Part shown: piece after piece, positions 55,633 through 64,000 of the stretch
How the letters are laid out: every line of letters begins with the position of its first letter
Position numbering within the stretch: the first letter of the stretch is position 1
From: Streptomyces roseirectus
GTDB lineage: Bacteria > Actinomycetota > Actinomycetes > Streptomycetales > Streptomycetaceae
Length of the DNA: 64,000 nucleotides
Direction: 5' to 3'
Assembly (NCBI RefSeq): GCF_014489635.1
Contig: NZ_CP060828.1
Coordinates: 9,846,001 to 9,910,000 of the forward strand
Notes under the pieces: model-generated
What the model saw: only the letters and a program-made list of their open reading frames with translations
Told to the model about the DNA's origin: nothing
Databases searched by the model: none
Made by a program: the position numbers and the translations under genes

Positions 55633-56097
55633 TCAAGGAGCCGTGGGGTCCCCGAGCAGGCCCGCCGTGGTGACCTCCCAGTCGACATCGGCGAGTTCCG
55701 CACCGGAGGGAACGAGCTGACAGGTGCGCTCCAGCCATTCCGCCAGCGGGGGGATGGGCACCTCGAACAGAGCCGCCATGTCGCCGGAAGCCAGCTGGAG
55801 CCGGGCGGTGGAGCGGTCGTGGAAGGGGGACGGCCACAGCTGGACGTCGCCGAGACCGCTCATCGAGTACAGCCCCTGGTGCAGAAGGTCCCGGCCGATG
55901 CGCCACTGGACACAGGGCCCGCCTTCGGCACGGAGCTCCACGCACACGATCAAGGGACTGCGCGGGTCGAACCGGAACTCTGCCCTGATGGCCTGCCGGG
56001 CGGAGACATCCAGTACCCGCTCGATGTCCAGGACCAGCTGGAGCTGACCGTACGGCACGGCTCGACGCGCGGGCACACCTGGTCGGTTGCCGCTCAT
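55633..56097 (-). CDS. SsgA-like (SALP) sporulation and cell-division protein
   Basis: A 154-residue protein of the SsgA/SsgB family, which is restricted to sporulating actinomycetes and guides septum-site selection and spore-wall remodelling. Matching family landmarks are the AEFRFDPRSPLIVCVELR strand, VQWRIGRDLLHQGL, GLGDVQLWPS and ALFEVPIPPLAEWLERT. ATG 56097 has GAAGGA ten bases upstream. It is longer than SsgB by a short N-terminal extension. It stands alone. Which SALP subclass it belongs to cannot be told by eye. Confidence 0.9.
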   Translation of the reverse strand: MSGNRPGVPARRAVPYGQLQLVLDIERVLDVSARQAIRAEFRFDPRSPLIVCVELRAEGGPCVQWRIGRDLLHQGLYSMSGLGDVQLWPSPFHDRSTARLQLASGDMAALFEVPIPPLAEWLERTCQLVPSGAELADVDWEVTTAGLLGDPTAP

Positions 56098-56216
56098 GAC
56101 GGGGCGATCCTTCCCTCGGACGGAAGCTGGCCCGACCCACTGTCGTCTCCGCGGAACCCCCGTGCATAAGTAACTTGACCGTCCGCCACCACGAACCACG
56201 GGGCCTCGACGTCAAG

Positions 56217-56345
56217 TCATTCGACGGTCGCCCGGCGCCCGGCCCTGGCCCGTTCGGCCCAGGGAAGCGCGCCGAGGCGTTCGAAGGCATCGGCGGCCGG
56301 GGCCAGGAGAGTGCGAAGGGCCCGGCGCGCGTACGGCCGGAAGGC
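56217..56345 (-). pseudogene. Tail fragment of a LAL-type regulator
   Basis: A minus-strand frame ends AFERLGALPWAERARAGRR and a stop. This matches the linker just before the LuxR domain in LAL proteins; compare IFQRLGSKPWAARAAAELR in the intact gene next door. No LuxR domain follows, and upstream it dissolves into unrelated sequence. It lies in the 457-bp gap between the SsgA-like gene and the LAL gene; the rest of that gap (56346-56554) shows nothing. Confidence 0.35.
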
Positions 56346-56554
56346 GGCAGGGGATGTGATGCCGACGCCGTGGGGGCGGGCCCGGTGTCATGCCGACCGC
56401 CGCGGCCCCCGCCCCCCCGGTCCACGGAAGGCAGCCTCTCGAACGCCCGCCGATCGACTCCACCGTCCCCCACCCCCTTCCCCGCCCTGGGGTTCACGAT
56501 GCCGTTCCCGACGGGCCGTCGGGCGGGACGCGTCATCCTGCGCCCGGGCCGCGG

Positions 56555-59338
56555 TCAGCCCTGGCTCTCTGCTTCGAGCTCGGAGAGGGCGTCCCTCAGG
56601 GCGGCCCGTGAGGTGATGCCCAGCTTGGGATAGATCTGATACAGGTGCGTGCCGATGGTCCGGTGGGACAAGAGCAGGCGCTCGGCGATCTGCTTGTTGG
56701 TCAGCCCCGTCGCCGCGAGCGTGGCGATCTGCATTTCCTGGGCGGTCAGCGTCCTGCCCCCGGGCCGGGCGTCGGCCGGCGTGGACCGGCCGCCGGCCCG
56801 CAGTTCCGCCGCGGCACGGGCCGCCCAGGGCTTGCTGCCCAGACGCTGGAAGATCTCCAGAGCCCGGGTCAGCTGCTCCCGGGCCTCCGTCGTGGCGCGC
56901 ATGCGCCGCAGACGCTCGCCGTGGAAGAGGAACACCCGCGCGACGTCGAAGGGCCAACGCTCCGGACCGGGCAGCGACAACGCCTGCTCGAAGAGGGCAA
57001 GCCCCTCTTTCCCGGGCGTGGTGAGGGCTTCGCAGGCCAGGACCAGCAGCTCCAGCCGGGGTGACAGCTCCGCCATGGAGGAGGCGCGCATCGCGGCCGA
57101 GTGGGCCGCGGCCTCCCGCTGCCGGCCGGTCCGGACGGCAGCCTCGACCAGATCCATCGTGCCCCACATCGCGATCGGGACGTACGGGGCCACGGTCCCG
57201 GGCGGGCTGAGCGCGCAGGCGTGCTGGTAGGCCGTCTCGAAGTCGCCGCGGCCGAGGGCGGCCAGCGCCCTGGCATGGCAGGCGAAGAACCGTGCGCCGT
57301 GGGTCCCACGGGGCGTCGCCCACCGGACGATCTCCTCGGTCAGCGCGTCGCTGGCCTCCCCGTCGCCCCGCACGGCGGCCGCGACCGCCTGGATGTACTG
57401 GAAGTACCAGGCGAAGAACCGGTAGTCGTGGTCCTCGCAGAGCGTGAGCCCTTCGCGCGCGAACTCCGCCGCGTCGTCCCAGCGGCCCAGATGGAAGTAG
57501 TCCAGACCCAGGTGCATCAACGCGCCGAGGTGGCGGCGGACCGGTGCGGTGCCGGCACGGCCCTGCTCCACCAGCTGGCGCGTGGCCCACCGGAAGTCCC
57601 CGAGCCGGTCGGGGAAGACGGAGGCCGTACCGACACGGATCACCCGCGTGGGGTCGTCGCCCACGGCGGCGATCAGCTTCGTCAGCCGGGGGAGTGCCGC
57701 GGCACCGGTGCGGGCCGGATCGCCGAAGGTCTGGGTGATCACCCAGAGCAGTTCCGGCGGTTCGGGGCTCAGCCGCGCCACGAACCCCGACAGCGGTTCC
57801 CACAGCTTCGGGTCACCGCCGTACCAGCACAGCAGCACCAGCAGGTGCAGCGCTTCGACAAGGGCCTCGTCCGAGGCGTCGTAGCCGTGCTCCCCGGACT
57901 CGATCGCGCCGACCAGCAGCCGGTACGCGGTGTCGATGTCGCCGTCCTTGTTGATCAGCAGGAATGCGGAAGCGGCCGCCGCGTGCAGCGACTGCTGTCC
58001 GGAGGGGTGGGCCTGGGCGCCGGCGAGCAGCCGCGAGGCGTCTTCCAGCTCGCCGCTGGAGTCCACGCCGATGTAGGCGGCCTCGGCCATACGGCGGCTT
58101 TCGTCGGACGCCGCGGGGCTGAGCCCGGCGGCGCGGGTCAGCGCCGCCACCGCGCCGAGCGCGTCCCCGCGCCGCAGCCGGCGGCGCGCGGCCTCCTCCA
58201 GCAGTGCCGCGACCTTCTCGTCCCGGCCCACGGTCGCCTCACCCAAGTGCCAGGCACGGCGCTCCGGTTGGTCGCCGAGCACGCCGGCGAGGGCTTGGTG
58301 GGCTCGTCTGCGCTCCGCGGCGGTCGCCAGCTTCACCACCGCGGAACCGATCAGCGGATGCCGGAAGGACAGCCGTCGATTGTCGGTCGAGACCGACACC
58401 AGCCGGTTGCGCTCGGCGGGTGCCAGATCGTCGACGCCGGCCCGGTCGGCCGCCGCCACGATGGACGGCAGGTCACCGGTTCCGTCGAGGGCGGCGATCA
58501 GCAGCAACTCCCGGCTGCCGGCGGGCAGTTCGGCCACACGCGAGGCGAACATGGCCTGAAGCCGCTCGCTCAGGGGCAGCACCGGTGGCACCGCAGCGAG
58601 GGCCGCGCGCTGCTCGGCGGAGAGCGCCGACGGCAGCTCCACCAGCGCCAGCGGGTTGCCCCGGGCCTCGGCCGCGATACGGCGCCGTACGGCGGGGGAG
58701 ACGTCGGGGTGTGCGAGGGCGAGCAGTTCGGCCGACGAGGCGTCGTCCAGCGGGCGCAGGTGGTGCTCGGGCAGGCCGCTCGTTTCGAAGAAGCTCTCCG
58801 AGCCCTCACGGGACGCCCCGAGGAAGCCGATCCGGCTGCCCACGAGCCGTCGTGCCACGAAGCCGAGCACCGCGTTGGTGGCCCGGTCCAGCCACGGCAG
58901 GTCGTCGACCACCAGCAGCAGCGGCGTTCGGAGGGACAACTGCCGCAGCAGCAGAAGAACCGCCGTGGAGGTGAGGAGACGGTCGGGAGCGGGCCCACCC
59001 CCGATGCCGACCGCGACCCGCAGGGCGTCACGGTGGACGTCGTCGAGGAGGTCGAAGTCGTCGAAGAGCGGTACGAGCAGTTGGTTGAGACCGGCGTAGC
59101 CGATGTCGGCCTCGAACTGCACCCCCGCCGCGCGCAGGACCCGGACACCATTGCGCACGGCGTCGGCGGCGACCGCGTCGAGCACCGCGGTCTTGCCCAC
59201 CCCTGCCTCGCCCGAGAGCAGCAGGGCCGCGCCTCGGACATCGGCGTCGGTCAGGAAGGAGGTGATGAAGGCGAGGTCCTTGTCGCGACCGACCAGCCGT
59301 GTCGAGGGCGGGCGCCCGCGCGGGTCCAGGTCATCCAT
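56555..59338 (-). CDS. LAL-family (large ATP-binding LuxR) regulator
   Basis: A 927-residue LAL regulator: Walker A GEAGVGKTAV near residue 43, Walker B LLLVVDDLPWLD, helical central region and a C-terminal LuxR HTH (LTAQEMQIATLAATGLTNKQIAERLLLSH). GGAGGC six bases before ATG 59338 sets the start, although the frame continues upstream into a regulator remnant. A decayed paralogue lies at 62321-63391. Targets are unknown; the two exported hydrolases nearby are candidates. Confidence 0.9.
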   Translation of the reverse strand: MDDLDPRGRPPSTRLVGRDKDLAFITSFLTDADVRGAALLLSGEAGVGKTAVLDAVAADAVRNGVRVLRAAGVQFEADIGYAGLNQLLVPLFDDFDLLDDVHRDALRVAVGIGGGPAPDRLLTSTAVLLLLRQLSLRTPLLLVVDDLPWLDRATNAVLGFVARRLVGSRIGFLGASREGSESFFETSGLPEHHLRPLDDASSAELLALAHPDVSPAVRRRIAAEARGNPLALVELPSALSAEQRAALAAVPPVLPLSERLQAMFASRVAELPAGSRELLLIAALDGTGDLPSIVAAADRAGVDDLAPAERNRLVSVSTDNRRLSFRHPLIGSAVVKLATAAERRRAHQALAGVLGDQPERRAWHLGEATVGRDEKVAALLEEAARRRLRRGDALGAVAALTRAAGLSPAASDESRRMAEAAYIGVDSSGELEDASRLLAGAQAHPSGQQSLHAAAASAFLLINKDGDIDTAYRLLVGAIESGEHGYDASDEALVEALHLLVLLCWYGGDPKLWEPLSGFVARLSPEPPELLWVITQTFGDPARTGAAALPRLTKLIAAVGDDPTRVIRVGTASVFPDRLGDFRWATRQLVEQGRAGTAPVRRHLGALMHLGLDYFHLGRWDDAAEFAREGLTLCEDHDYRFFAWYFQYIQAVAAAVRGDGEASDALTEEIVRWATPRGTHGARFFACHARALAALGRGDFETAYQHACALSPPGTVAPYVPIAMWGTMDLVEAAVRTGRQREAAAHSAAMRASSMAELSPRLELLVLACEALTTPGKEGLALFEQALSLPGPERWPFDVARVFLFHGERLRRMRATTEAREQLTRALEIFQRLGSKPWAARAAAELRAGGRSTPADARPGGRTLTAQEMQIATLAATGLTNKQIAERLLLSHRTIGTHLYQIYPKLGITSRAALRDALSELEAESQG

Positions 59339-59637
59339 CGGGTTGCCTCCAACTGCCGATGTACGGACGCCCGGTGAGGGGGTCGGCCTGGTGGTGCCCG
59401 CACCCGGCTCCGTGCGGCTCATCGACACCGAAGTGTAAAGGACTTCCCCGTCCCACCTGGCCTTCCTCCGGGCACGGCCCCAGGACTGTCCGGATCTTGC
59501 CCACGCCCGCCGGACGGCGGTCCGCGGCGGACGCCGGGGTGGACGCGGCGCTTGCGGAGAACCGGATGGTGTCTGCCGGGCCGGGCTGCCGGACGTGGGC
59601 AAGACCGTCGGACGTTCCCCAGAGCCGCCGCGGCCGG

Positions 59638-59880
59638 CCAGGTGCGGAAGTCCTCGTCGCGGGCGGTCAGTTCGCCGACGAGACGGGCGAGGGCCGGATC
59701 GTCCGGACCGACGGCAGCCTCCCTGCGCAGGGCGGAGCCGGTCGTCGTCGCGGCGCAGGGCGCGGACCAGGGTGGCGAGCACGGGTTCGGAGGCAGGGAC
59801 GCGGCCCTGTTCGAGCCGGATGCCGTAGGCGAGGCTGCGAGGAAGTCTCCCAGGGCTCGGTAGCCGGAGCACGGGGCATG
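59638..59880 (-). pseudogene. Decayed MmyB-type XRE regulator
   Basis: Three segments in two frames resemble an XRE regulator of the MmyB-like type: RALGDFL (N-terminal start), then IRLEQGRVPASEPVLATLVRAL (the RLEQGR recognition segment followed by LDALARAL-like helix), then ALARLVGELTARDEDFRTW (C-terminal ligand domain). Most of the HTH and MmyB domain is missing, and frames change between segments. The intergenic 59339-59637 before the LAL gene holds the LAL promoter and no gene. Confidence 0.6.
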
Positions 59881-59897
59881 GCTGCTTCCGGGGCGAT

Positions 59898-59913
59898 GCT
59901 CACACGTGTGAGC
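59898..59913. promoter_or_regulatory. Perfect 16-bp palindrome, copy 1 of 3
   Basis: GCTCACACGTGTGAGC, perfectly symmetric, just upstream of the start of the decayed MmyB-type regulator. CTCACACGTGTG recurs at 62271-62282 and CTCAACACGTGTGAG at 63982-63996. The position suits an autoregulatory operator of the lost regulator. Confidence 0.55.
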
Positions 59914-59935
59914 GTGCCTGGTCGCACCCCGGCCG

Positions 59936-59963
59936 GGGCGGCGGGCGTCGTGGCCCGCCGCCC
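59936..59963 (-). terminator. Hairpin downstream of the exported hydrolase
   Basis: Perfect 11-bp stem GGGCGGCGGGC / GCCCGCCGCCC with a 6-base loop, 16 bp after the stop of the hydrolase at 59979. Confidence 0.8.
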
Positions 59964-59978
59964 GCGCGGCGAGGTCGG

Positions 59979-60836
59979 TCAGCGGACGGTCGCGCGGGCG
60001 GCCCGCTCGATGACGTCGGCGACGAGGTGGGGGTGGGAGACCGCGACCGAGTGGGAGGCGGCGACCTCGACGGTGCGCGCGTGGGCACGCTCGGCCATGA
60101 AGCACTGGACGGCGGCGGGGATGTTGAGGTCGCGGGTGGTGACGATGTCCCAGCTGGGCTTGGTCTTCCAGGCCGCGGTGGTGGCCTTCTCCTCCAGGGC
60201 GGCCTGGGCGATGGGCCGCTGCGCGGCGGCCATGAGGGCGGCCTCCCCGGCCGGGACGTCGGCGGCGAACTGCTGACGGAACTTGTCCTGCTGGATGTAC
60301 AGGTCGATGGCGGTCGAGCCGTCGGCCTGCTGGTAGGTGACCGGGTCGAGGGCACCGGGCAGAGTCGAGCCCGGGTACTTGCCGGTCAGTTCCAGGGCGC
60401 TCTCGCCGGGGGCGGGCAGGAAGCCGGCGACGTAGACGAGCGCCTTGACCTGGGGGTCGTCGGTGGCGGCCTGGCTGATGACATTGCCGCCGTAGGAGTG
60501 GCCCACGAGAATCTTCGGGCCGTCGACATGGCCGAGCACGGTCCGCAGGGCGGCGTCGGAGGCCGGGCCGCGCAGCGGGTTGGCGGCGGCGATGACGGGG
60601 TAGCCGTCGGCCTTCAGCTCGGCGGTGACACGGTTCCAGCTGGAGCCGTCGGCGAAGGCGCCGTGTTCCAGAACGATGGTGGGCCTGCGGTGTTTGCCAG
60701 TGCCGTCGGCCGCGTCGCCCTCGGTGGCCCCGGTCGCGGTGCCGCTGAGGGCGAACGCGCCGACCACGAGCCCTGCCGTGACCGCCGCGAGCCCGCCTGT
60801 CACCAGTCGGCTGCGCACACCCTTGATGTTTCCCAC
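59979..60836 (-). CDS. Exported alpha/beta hydrolase
   Basis: A 285-residue hydrolase with a signal peptide (RLVTGGLAAVTAGLVVGAFAL, cleavage near residue 34). The mature part has LEHGAFADGSSW, ANPLRGPASD, nucleophile elbow GHSYGG (S114) and a C-terminal AASHSVAVSHP base. It is the exported relative of the cytoplasmic hydrolase at 35406. GTG 60836 is preceded by GAGAGGGG with a suitable gap; a longer frame to 60947 adds no signal. It is followed by a strong hairpin. Substrate unknown; extracellular ester or amide. Confidence 0.87.
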   Translation of the reverse strand: MGNIKGVRSRLVTGGLAAVTAGLVVGAFALSGTATGATEGDAADGTGKHRRPTIVLEHGAFADGSSWNRVTAELKADGYPVIAAANPLRGPASDAALRTVLGHVDGPKILVGHSYGGNVISQAATDDPQVKALVYVAGFLPAPGESALELTGKYPGSTLPGALDPVTYQQADGSTAIDLYIQQDKFRQQFAADVPAGEAALMAAAQRPIAQAALEEKATTAAWKTKPSWDIVTTRDLNIPAAVQCFMAERAHARTVEVAASHSVAVSHPHLVADVIERAARATVR

Positions 60837-60973
60837 GACAAACCCCTCTCGGGCTGATTCTGTAGCGGATATCCGGTTGGACGGTTCGGGGCGCGTCGAC
60901 CTCGTCACCACTCCGGGTGGTAATGAAGGGGAGGGCGCGCACGTCACCTGTGCGGGTGTCTCCGGACGCCGGC

Positions 60974-62044
60974 TCAGAGGCGGTCGGCGTCGACGACGGC
61001 CTGGGCGAAGGCGGTGGGCGCTTCCTGCGGCAGGTTGTGGCCGACGCCGGCGATGGCGCGGTGCTGGTAGGGCCCGGTGAAGCGGTCGCGGTAGAAGACG
61101 TCGTCGCCCGGTGCGGTGAAGGGGTCCAGGGCGGCGTCGAGGGTGATGGTGGGAACGGCGATCGAAGGTCGCGCGGCGAGCTGCCGCTCGTATCGGTCGT
61201 AGCGCCGTTCACCCTCGATCAGGCCGATGCGCCAGCGGTAGTTGTAGAGGACGACGGCGGCGTAGTCGGGGTTCTTGAAGGCCTCGGCGGTGCGCTGGAA
61301 CGTGGCCTCGTCGAAGTTCCAGCCGGGGGAGACGAGGGTCCACACGTAGCGGCACAGGGCGATGCGGTCGTCGACGTTCTCCATGGCCTTCTTGCCGCGG
61401 TCGCCGGCGAAGTACCACTGGTACCACCAGTTGCGCTCGACGGCCGGAGCGGCGGGCTCCAGCTGGGCCTTGCGGTCGGTGATGAGGTAGCCGCTGGTGG
61501 AGACGAGGGCCTTGACGCGGTCGGGCCACAGGGCGGCGATGATGTCGGCGGTCCGCGTACCCCAGTCGAAGCCGGCGAGGACGGCCTTGTGGATCTTGAG
61601 GGCGTCCATGAAGGCGATGATGTCGAGTGCGATGGCGGACTGCTCGGCGGTGCGCGGGGTGCGGCGGGACAGGAACCGGGTGCTGCCGTGCCCGCGCAGG
61701 TGGGGAACGAGGACGCGATACCCCAGATCGGCGAGGAGCGGGGCGACGTCGACGAAGCTGTGGATGTCGTAGGGCCAGCCGTGCAGGCAGATGACGACGG
61801 GCCCGTGGGCCGGTCCGAGCTCGGCGTAACCGATGTCGAGGACACCCGCCTTGATGTGCCTGAGCGGGCCGAAACCGGCGTGGGTGCCGGGGGCGACGGT
61901 CGGCACCGTCGGCGCCGGCACCCCGCTCGCGCTGCCCGTGGTGACCGAGGCGGCGGACGCGGTCGGCGGGGCCCCGGGCAGCGGGACCGCAGCCGCGCCG
62001 GTGCCCAGGCCCACGGCCTTGGTGAAGGTGCGCCTGTTGATCAT
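60974..62044 (-). CDS. Tat-exported epoxide-hydrolase-like alpha/beta hydrolase
   Basis: A 356-residue hydrolase with a Tat signal (MINRRTFTKAVGLGTGAA). The HGWP motif (residues 88-91) and an Asp nucleophile in AGFDWGTRT (D160) place it in the epoxide hydrolase/haloalkane dehalogenase group; the base is in VGHNLPQEAP. GAAGGGG before ATG 62044 sets the start. It sits 138 bp upstream of the other exported hydrolase and is transcribed in the same direction. Palindrome copy 2 (62271-62282) lies about 227 bp upstream. The 276 bp between 62045 and 62320 has no other gene. Confidence 0.87.
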   Translation of the reverse strand: MINRRTFTKAVGLGTGAAAVPLPGAPPTASAASVTTGSASGVPAPTVPTVAPGTHAGFGPLRHIKAGVLDIGYAELGPAHGPVVICLHGWPYDIHSFVDVAPLLADLGYRVLVPHLRGHGSTRFLSRRTPRTAEQSAIALDIIAFMDALKIHKAVLAGFDWGTRTADIIAALWPDRVKALVSTSGYLITDRKAQLEPAAPAVERNWWYQWYFAGDRGKKAMENVDDRIALCRYVWTLVSPGWNFDEATFQRTAEAFKNPDYAAVVLYNYRWRIGLIEGERRYDRYERQLAARPSIAVPTITLDAALDPFTAPGDDVFYRDRFTGPYQHRAIAGVGHNLPQEAPTAFAQAVVDADRL

Positions 62045-62270
62045 GAGAACCCCTTCGTCGTGTGTTTCCGGTGACCGTCCGGGAGCCGAGCCGCGACGAC
62101 CCTGGCACAGCATTCGTCACCTGTCAAAGGGGTGACGCAAGATGGCTCGGCAGAGTAGGCGGTGTGCCCTTTCCGTGATCGTCGGACTGGTGTCACACAC
62201 TCTCGTCCGCGCTGGAGCCGGACGCATCAGTCGTATGACGGTGTGTTGCCCGTCGTGGTGACCGATCTGA

Positions 62271-62282
62271 CTCACACGTGTG
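62271..62282. promoter_or_regulatory. CTCACACGTGTG palindrome, copy 2 of 3
   Basis: Contains the 10-bp palindrome CACACGTGTG found also at 59901-59910; only the left flank matches the full 16-bp form. It is in the upstream region of the Tat-exported hydrolase. Confidence 0.45.
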
Positions 62283-62320
62283 CTGGGTGACGCCCAGCGC
62301 CCCTGACACCCTGATCGACC

Positions 62321-63391
62321 TGTAGCTGGTACAGCGGCGATCCGGAGAAGTGGCCGCCCCTCTTCCAGGCCCTCGATCGGCTGACCCCCGGTCCTCTCGA
62401 CGTGCTGTGGGCCTGCGCCCTGTCCTTCGCCGACCCCGCTCGAAACCGGACCGCGGGCCCTGGAACTGCTCGACGCGCTGCCGGCCGGCATCGGCGAGGA
62501 TCCCACCCATGTCGTTCGCGTCGGCATGTGCGTCGCCCAACTGGACCGGCGCGCCGTCACCTGGCCGCGCTGATGCATGTGTGCCTCGACGACCACACCG
62601 CGGGCCGGTGGGACCAGGCTCTGGCCCTGGCCGGTGAGGGGCTCGCCCTGTGCGAGGAGTACGGCTACCGCTTCTTCGCCTGCAAGCTCCAGTTCGTCCA
62701 GGCACTCGTGGCGGTGGCCAGGGGCGACACCGAGACGAACGCCGCCCTGGCGCAGGAGATCGTCCGCTGGGCCGCCCCCCGCGGTGCCCACGGGGCGCAC
62801 GTGCTCGCCTTCCATACCCGAGGGCTCGCGGCCCTCGGCGCGGGCGACTACGAGGCCGCCTACCGCCATGCCGCCGCCCTGAGCCCGCCCGGAACCCTCC
62901 CCGCGTACCTCTTCCCCACGCCATGGCCGGTGCCATGGACCTGGTGGAAGCGGCGGTCAGAGCCGGACGGACCGCGAAGGCCACGGCACATGCGGCAGCG
63001 ATGCGGCAATCCGCTGTTCGAACAGGCGCTCTCCCCGGCCCCGCCCGGCGCCTGGCCCTGCGACGACGAGAGAGGCCAGACAGCAGCTCGCCCGGGCCCT
63101 GGAGATGTTCGAACAGCTGGGAGCGGCACCCTGGGCGGCACGAACGAGGGCCGAACTCCGCGCCGGCGGCCGGGTGTCCGAGGCCGCCCCCCCCGGCCGG
63201 GGACGCTGACCGCTCAGGAACAGGAGATCGCGACGCTGGCCGCGACCGGGCTGACCGACAAGCAGATCGCCGAACGGCTGTTCCTGACGCACCGCACCGT
63301 CAGCACCCACCTGTACCGGATCTATCCCAAGCTCGGCATCAACTCCCGGGCCGCGCTGCGCGACGCCCTCGGCCCGGTGCACTCCGGCTGA
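62321..63391 (+). pseudogene. Decayed LAL regulator, paralogous to the one at 56555-59338
   Basis: The plus strand carries the second half of a LAL regulator in at least four frame pieces: WYSGDPEKWPPLFQALDRL, then LELLDALPAGIGEDPTHVV in another frame, HLAALMHVCLDDHTAGRW through the GDYEAAYRHAAALSPPGT region back in the first, MAGAMDLVEAAVRAGRTAKA shifted again, ALEMFEQLGAAPWAARTRAEL shifted again, and finally an intact LuxR HTH (LTAQEQEIATLAATGLTDKQ) in the first frame. The whole ATPase half is missing. The order matches the intact LAL (for example EEIVRWATPRGTHGA there, QEIVRWAAPRGAHGA here). Confidence 0.85.
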
Positions 63392-63499
63392 CGTCTCCCG
63401 ACGACCGCGCAGTCGGATGACGGATGGGAAACCGCGCGGCCGACCGCACACTGAGAGCGTCCCTGCCGGAGCCGGTCAGCAGCGCGAAAGAGACCTCCG

Positions 63500-64000
63500 A
63501 TGCATGACACCCCCGACAGCCGTACGGACATCCACTGGCCGTCCGGTTTCTCGCCCGCCGACGCCCACAGCCACCACCGGACGCGGGCCGTCGTACCGGG
63601 CTCTCCGGAGCGGACCTTCGCGCTGCTCACCGACGTGGCGGCCTGGCCGACCTGGATCCCCGCCTGCGAGGAGGTGAGCACCGACGCCTTCACCGAGACC
63701 TTCGAGGTGCGCTGGGCCGGATACCGGTTCGAGATCTTCGTGGGGGAACATGCGCCACCCCGCAGACTGGGCTGGCTGGGTGTCGGCGCCGGCGTGCAGA
63801 TCTACCAGGCATGGCTGTTCACCGAGGTCGAGGGCGGCACGGAGGTGGTCGTGGAGAACGCCGTCCGGGCCGCCCTGCCCAAGGCGGTCGACACCCTGTC
63901 CCGAGCGTGGGGCCGACGCGTGGACGACCTGTGGCGCGCCCGGCTCGCAAGGCTGTCCAAAGGCCTCCCGGGCCCGCCTCCCTCAACACGTGTGAGTGCC
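63500..64000 (+). CDS. SRPBCC-family (polyketide cyclase/START-like) protein, partial
   Basis: Starts at ATG 63500 and runs off the window after 167 residues without a stop. The N-terminal half shows the SRPBCC pattern SPERTFALLTDVAAWPTWIP, with TFEVRWAGYRFEIFV, WLFTEVEGGTEVVVENAV and a long final helix (AVDTLSRAWGRRVDDLW), as in Bet v1-like small-molecule-binding proteins. No strong ribosome binding site; ACCTCC precedes the start. The third copy of the ACACGTGT palindrome lies inside its 3' part. Binding partner unknown. Confidence 0.8.
   Translation, partial: MHDTPDSRTDIHWPSGFSPADAHSHHRTRAVVPGSPERTFALLTDVAAWPTWIPACEEVSTDAFTETFEVRWAGYRFEIFVGEHAPPRRLGWLGVGAGVQIYQAWLFTEVEGGTEVVVENAVRAALPKAVDTLSRAWGRRVDDLWRARLARLSKGLPGPPPSTRVSA
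63982..63996. promoter_or_regulatory. CTCAACACGTGTGAG palindrome, copy 3 of 3
   Basis: Core ACACGTGTGAG as in copies 1 and 2, but located in or near the end of the SRPBCC frame. Its position at the window edge leaves open whether it precedes another gene. Confidence 0.4.

Overview
The window is high-GC actinobacterial DNA, almost certainly from a Streptomyces chromosome. The evidence is strong GC bias at third codon positions, many GTG/TTG starts, an SsgA-like (SALP) sporulation protein, a mutA-mutB-meaB operon, an NsrR/flavohaemoglobin pair with its operators, a PimM-type PAS-LuxR regulator, large LAL and STAND regulators, a TioE-type double-MerR regulator, rare TTA (bldA) codons and a perfect parS centromere site. 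No tRNA, rRNA, CRISPR array, intact insertion sequence or prophage was seen. The mix of single-copy metabolic genes, many regulators and several decaying genes suggests a core-to-intermediate chromosomal position rather than a mobile island.

Layout. 0-5 kb: a CbtA-type cobalt transporter subunit, an MFS exporter, flavohaemoglobin hmp and nsrR with two matching palindromic operators, and an aminoglycoside-phosphotransferase-like kinase. 5-8.7 kb: a type-B carboxylesterase, then three decaying genes (alpha/beta-hydrolase tail, asparagine synthetase, aldehyde dehydrogenase) and a small membrane protein whose start overlaps the last wreck. 8.7-12.6 kb: a ClpN-domain protein without ATPase, a NarL-type two-component pair and a MarR regulator. 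12.6-19 kb: a CitA/CitB two-component system divergent from a tripartite tricarboxylate transporter (two TctC binding proteins, TctB, TctA). 19-24.5 kb: a secreted nuclease/sphingomyelinase-like enzyme fused to a jacalin-like lectin domain, a large secreted protease whose active site reads as sedolisin type although its scaffold looks subtilisin-like, and a PAS-LuxR regulator. 24.8-29.5 kb: a STAND (HTH/NB-ARC/TPR) regulator, an NAD-dependent sugar epimerase/decarboxylase and a secreted propeller-like protein.

29.5-37 kb: a LAL regulator followed by an esterase with Cys in place of the catalytic Ser, a short AraC regulator, a paralogous esterase, an unrelated hydrolase and a dienelactone-hydrolase homologue lacking its nucleophile. 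The LAL and the secreted protein next to it carry the only TTA codons in intact genes of the window. 37-43.4 kb: a HEAT-repeat protein, a parS site, a secreted PIG-L deacetylase and a zinc metalloprotease. 43.4-50 kb: M20 peptidase, MerR/NADP-oxidoreductase divergent pair, TioE regulator/erythromycin-esterase divergent pair, VOC protein and a hydrolase. 50-55 kb: mutA-mutB-meaB, translationally coupled, for methylmalonyl-CoA/succinyl-CoA interconversion. 55-64 kb: an SsgA-like protein, a second LAL regulator, a decayed third LAL, a decayed MmyB-type regulator, two exported alpha/beta hydrolases, and an SRPBCC protein running off the end. Three copies of an ACACGTGT-centred palindrome occur only in this last segment.

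The best leads for something new are the sedolisin-like protease, the TTA-gated regulator/secreted protein/Cys-esterase cassette, the palindrome family at 59.9-64 kb with its duplicated and decaying regulators, and the parS site. None amounts to a proven new system from sequence alone.
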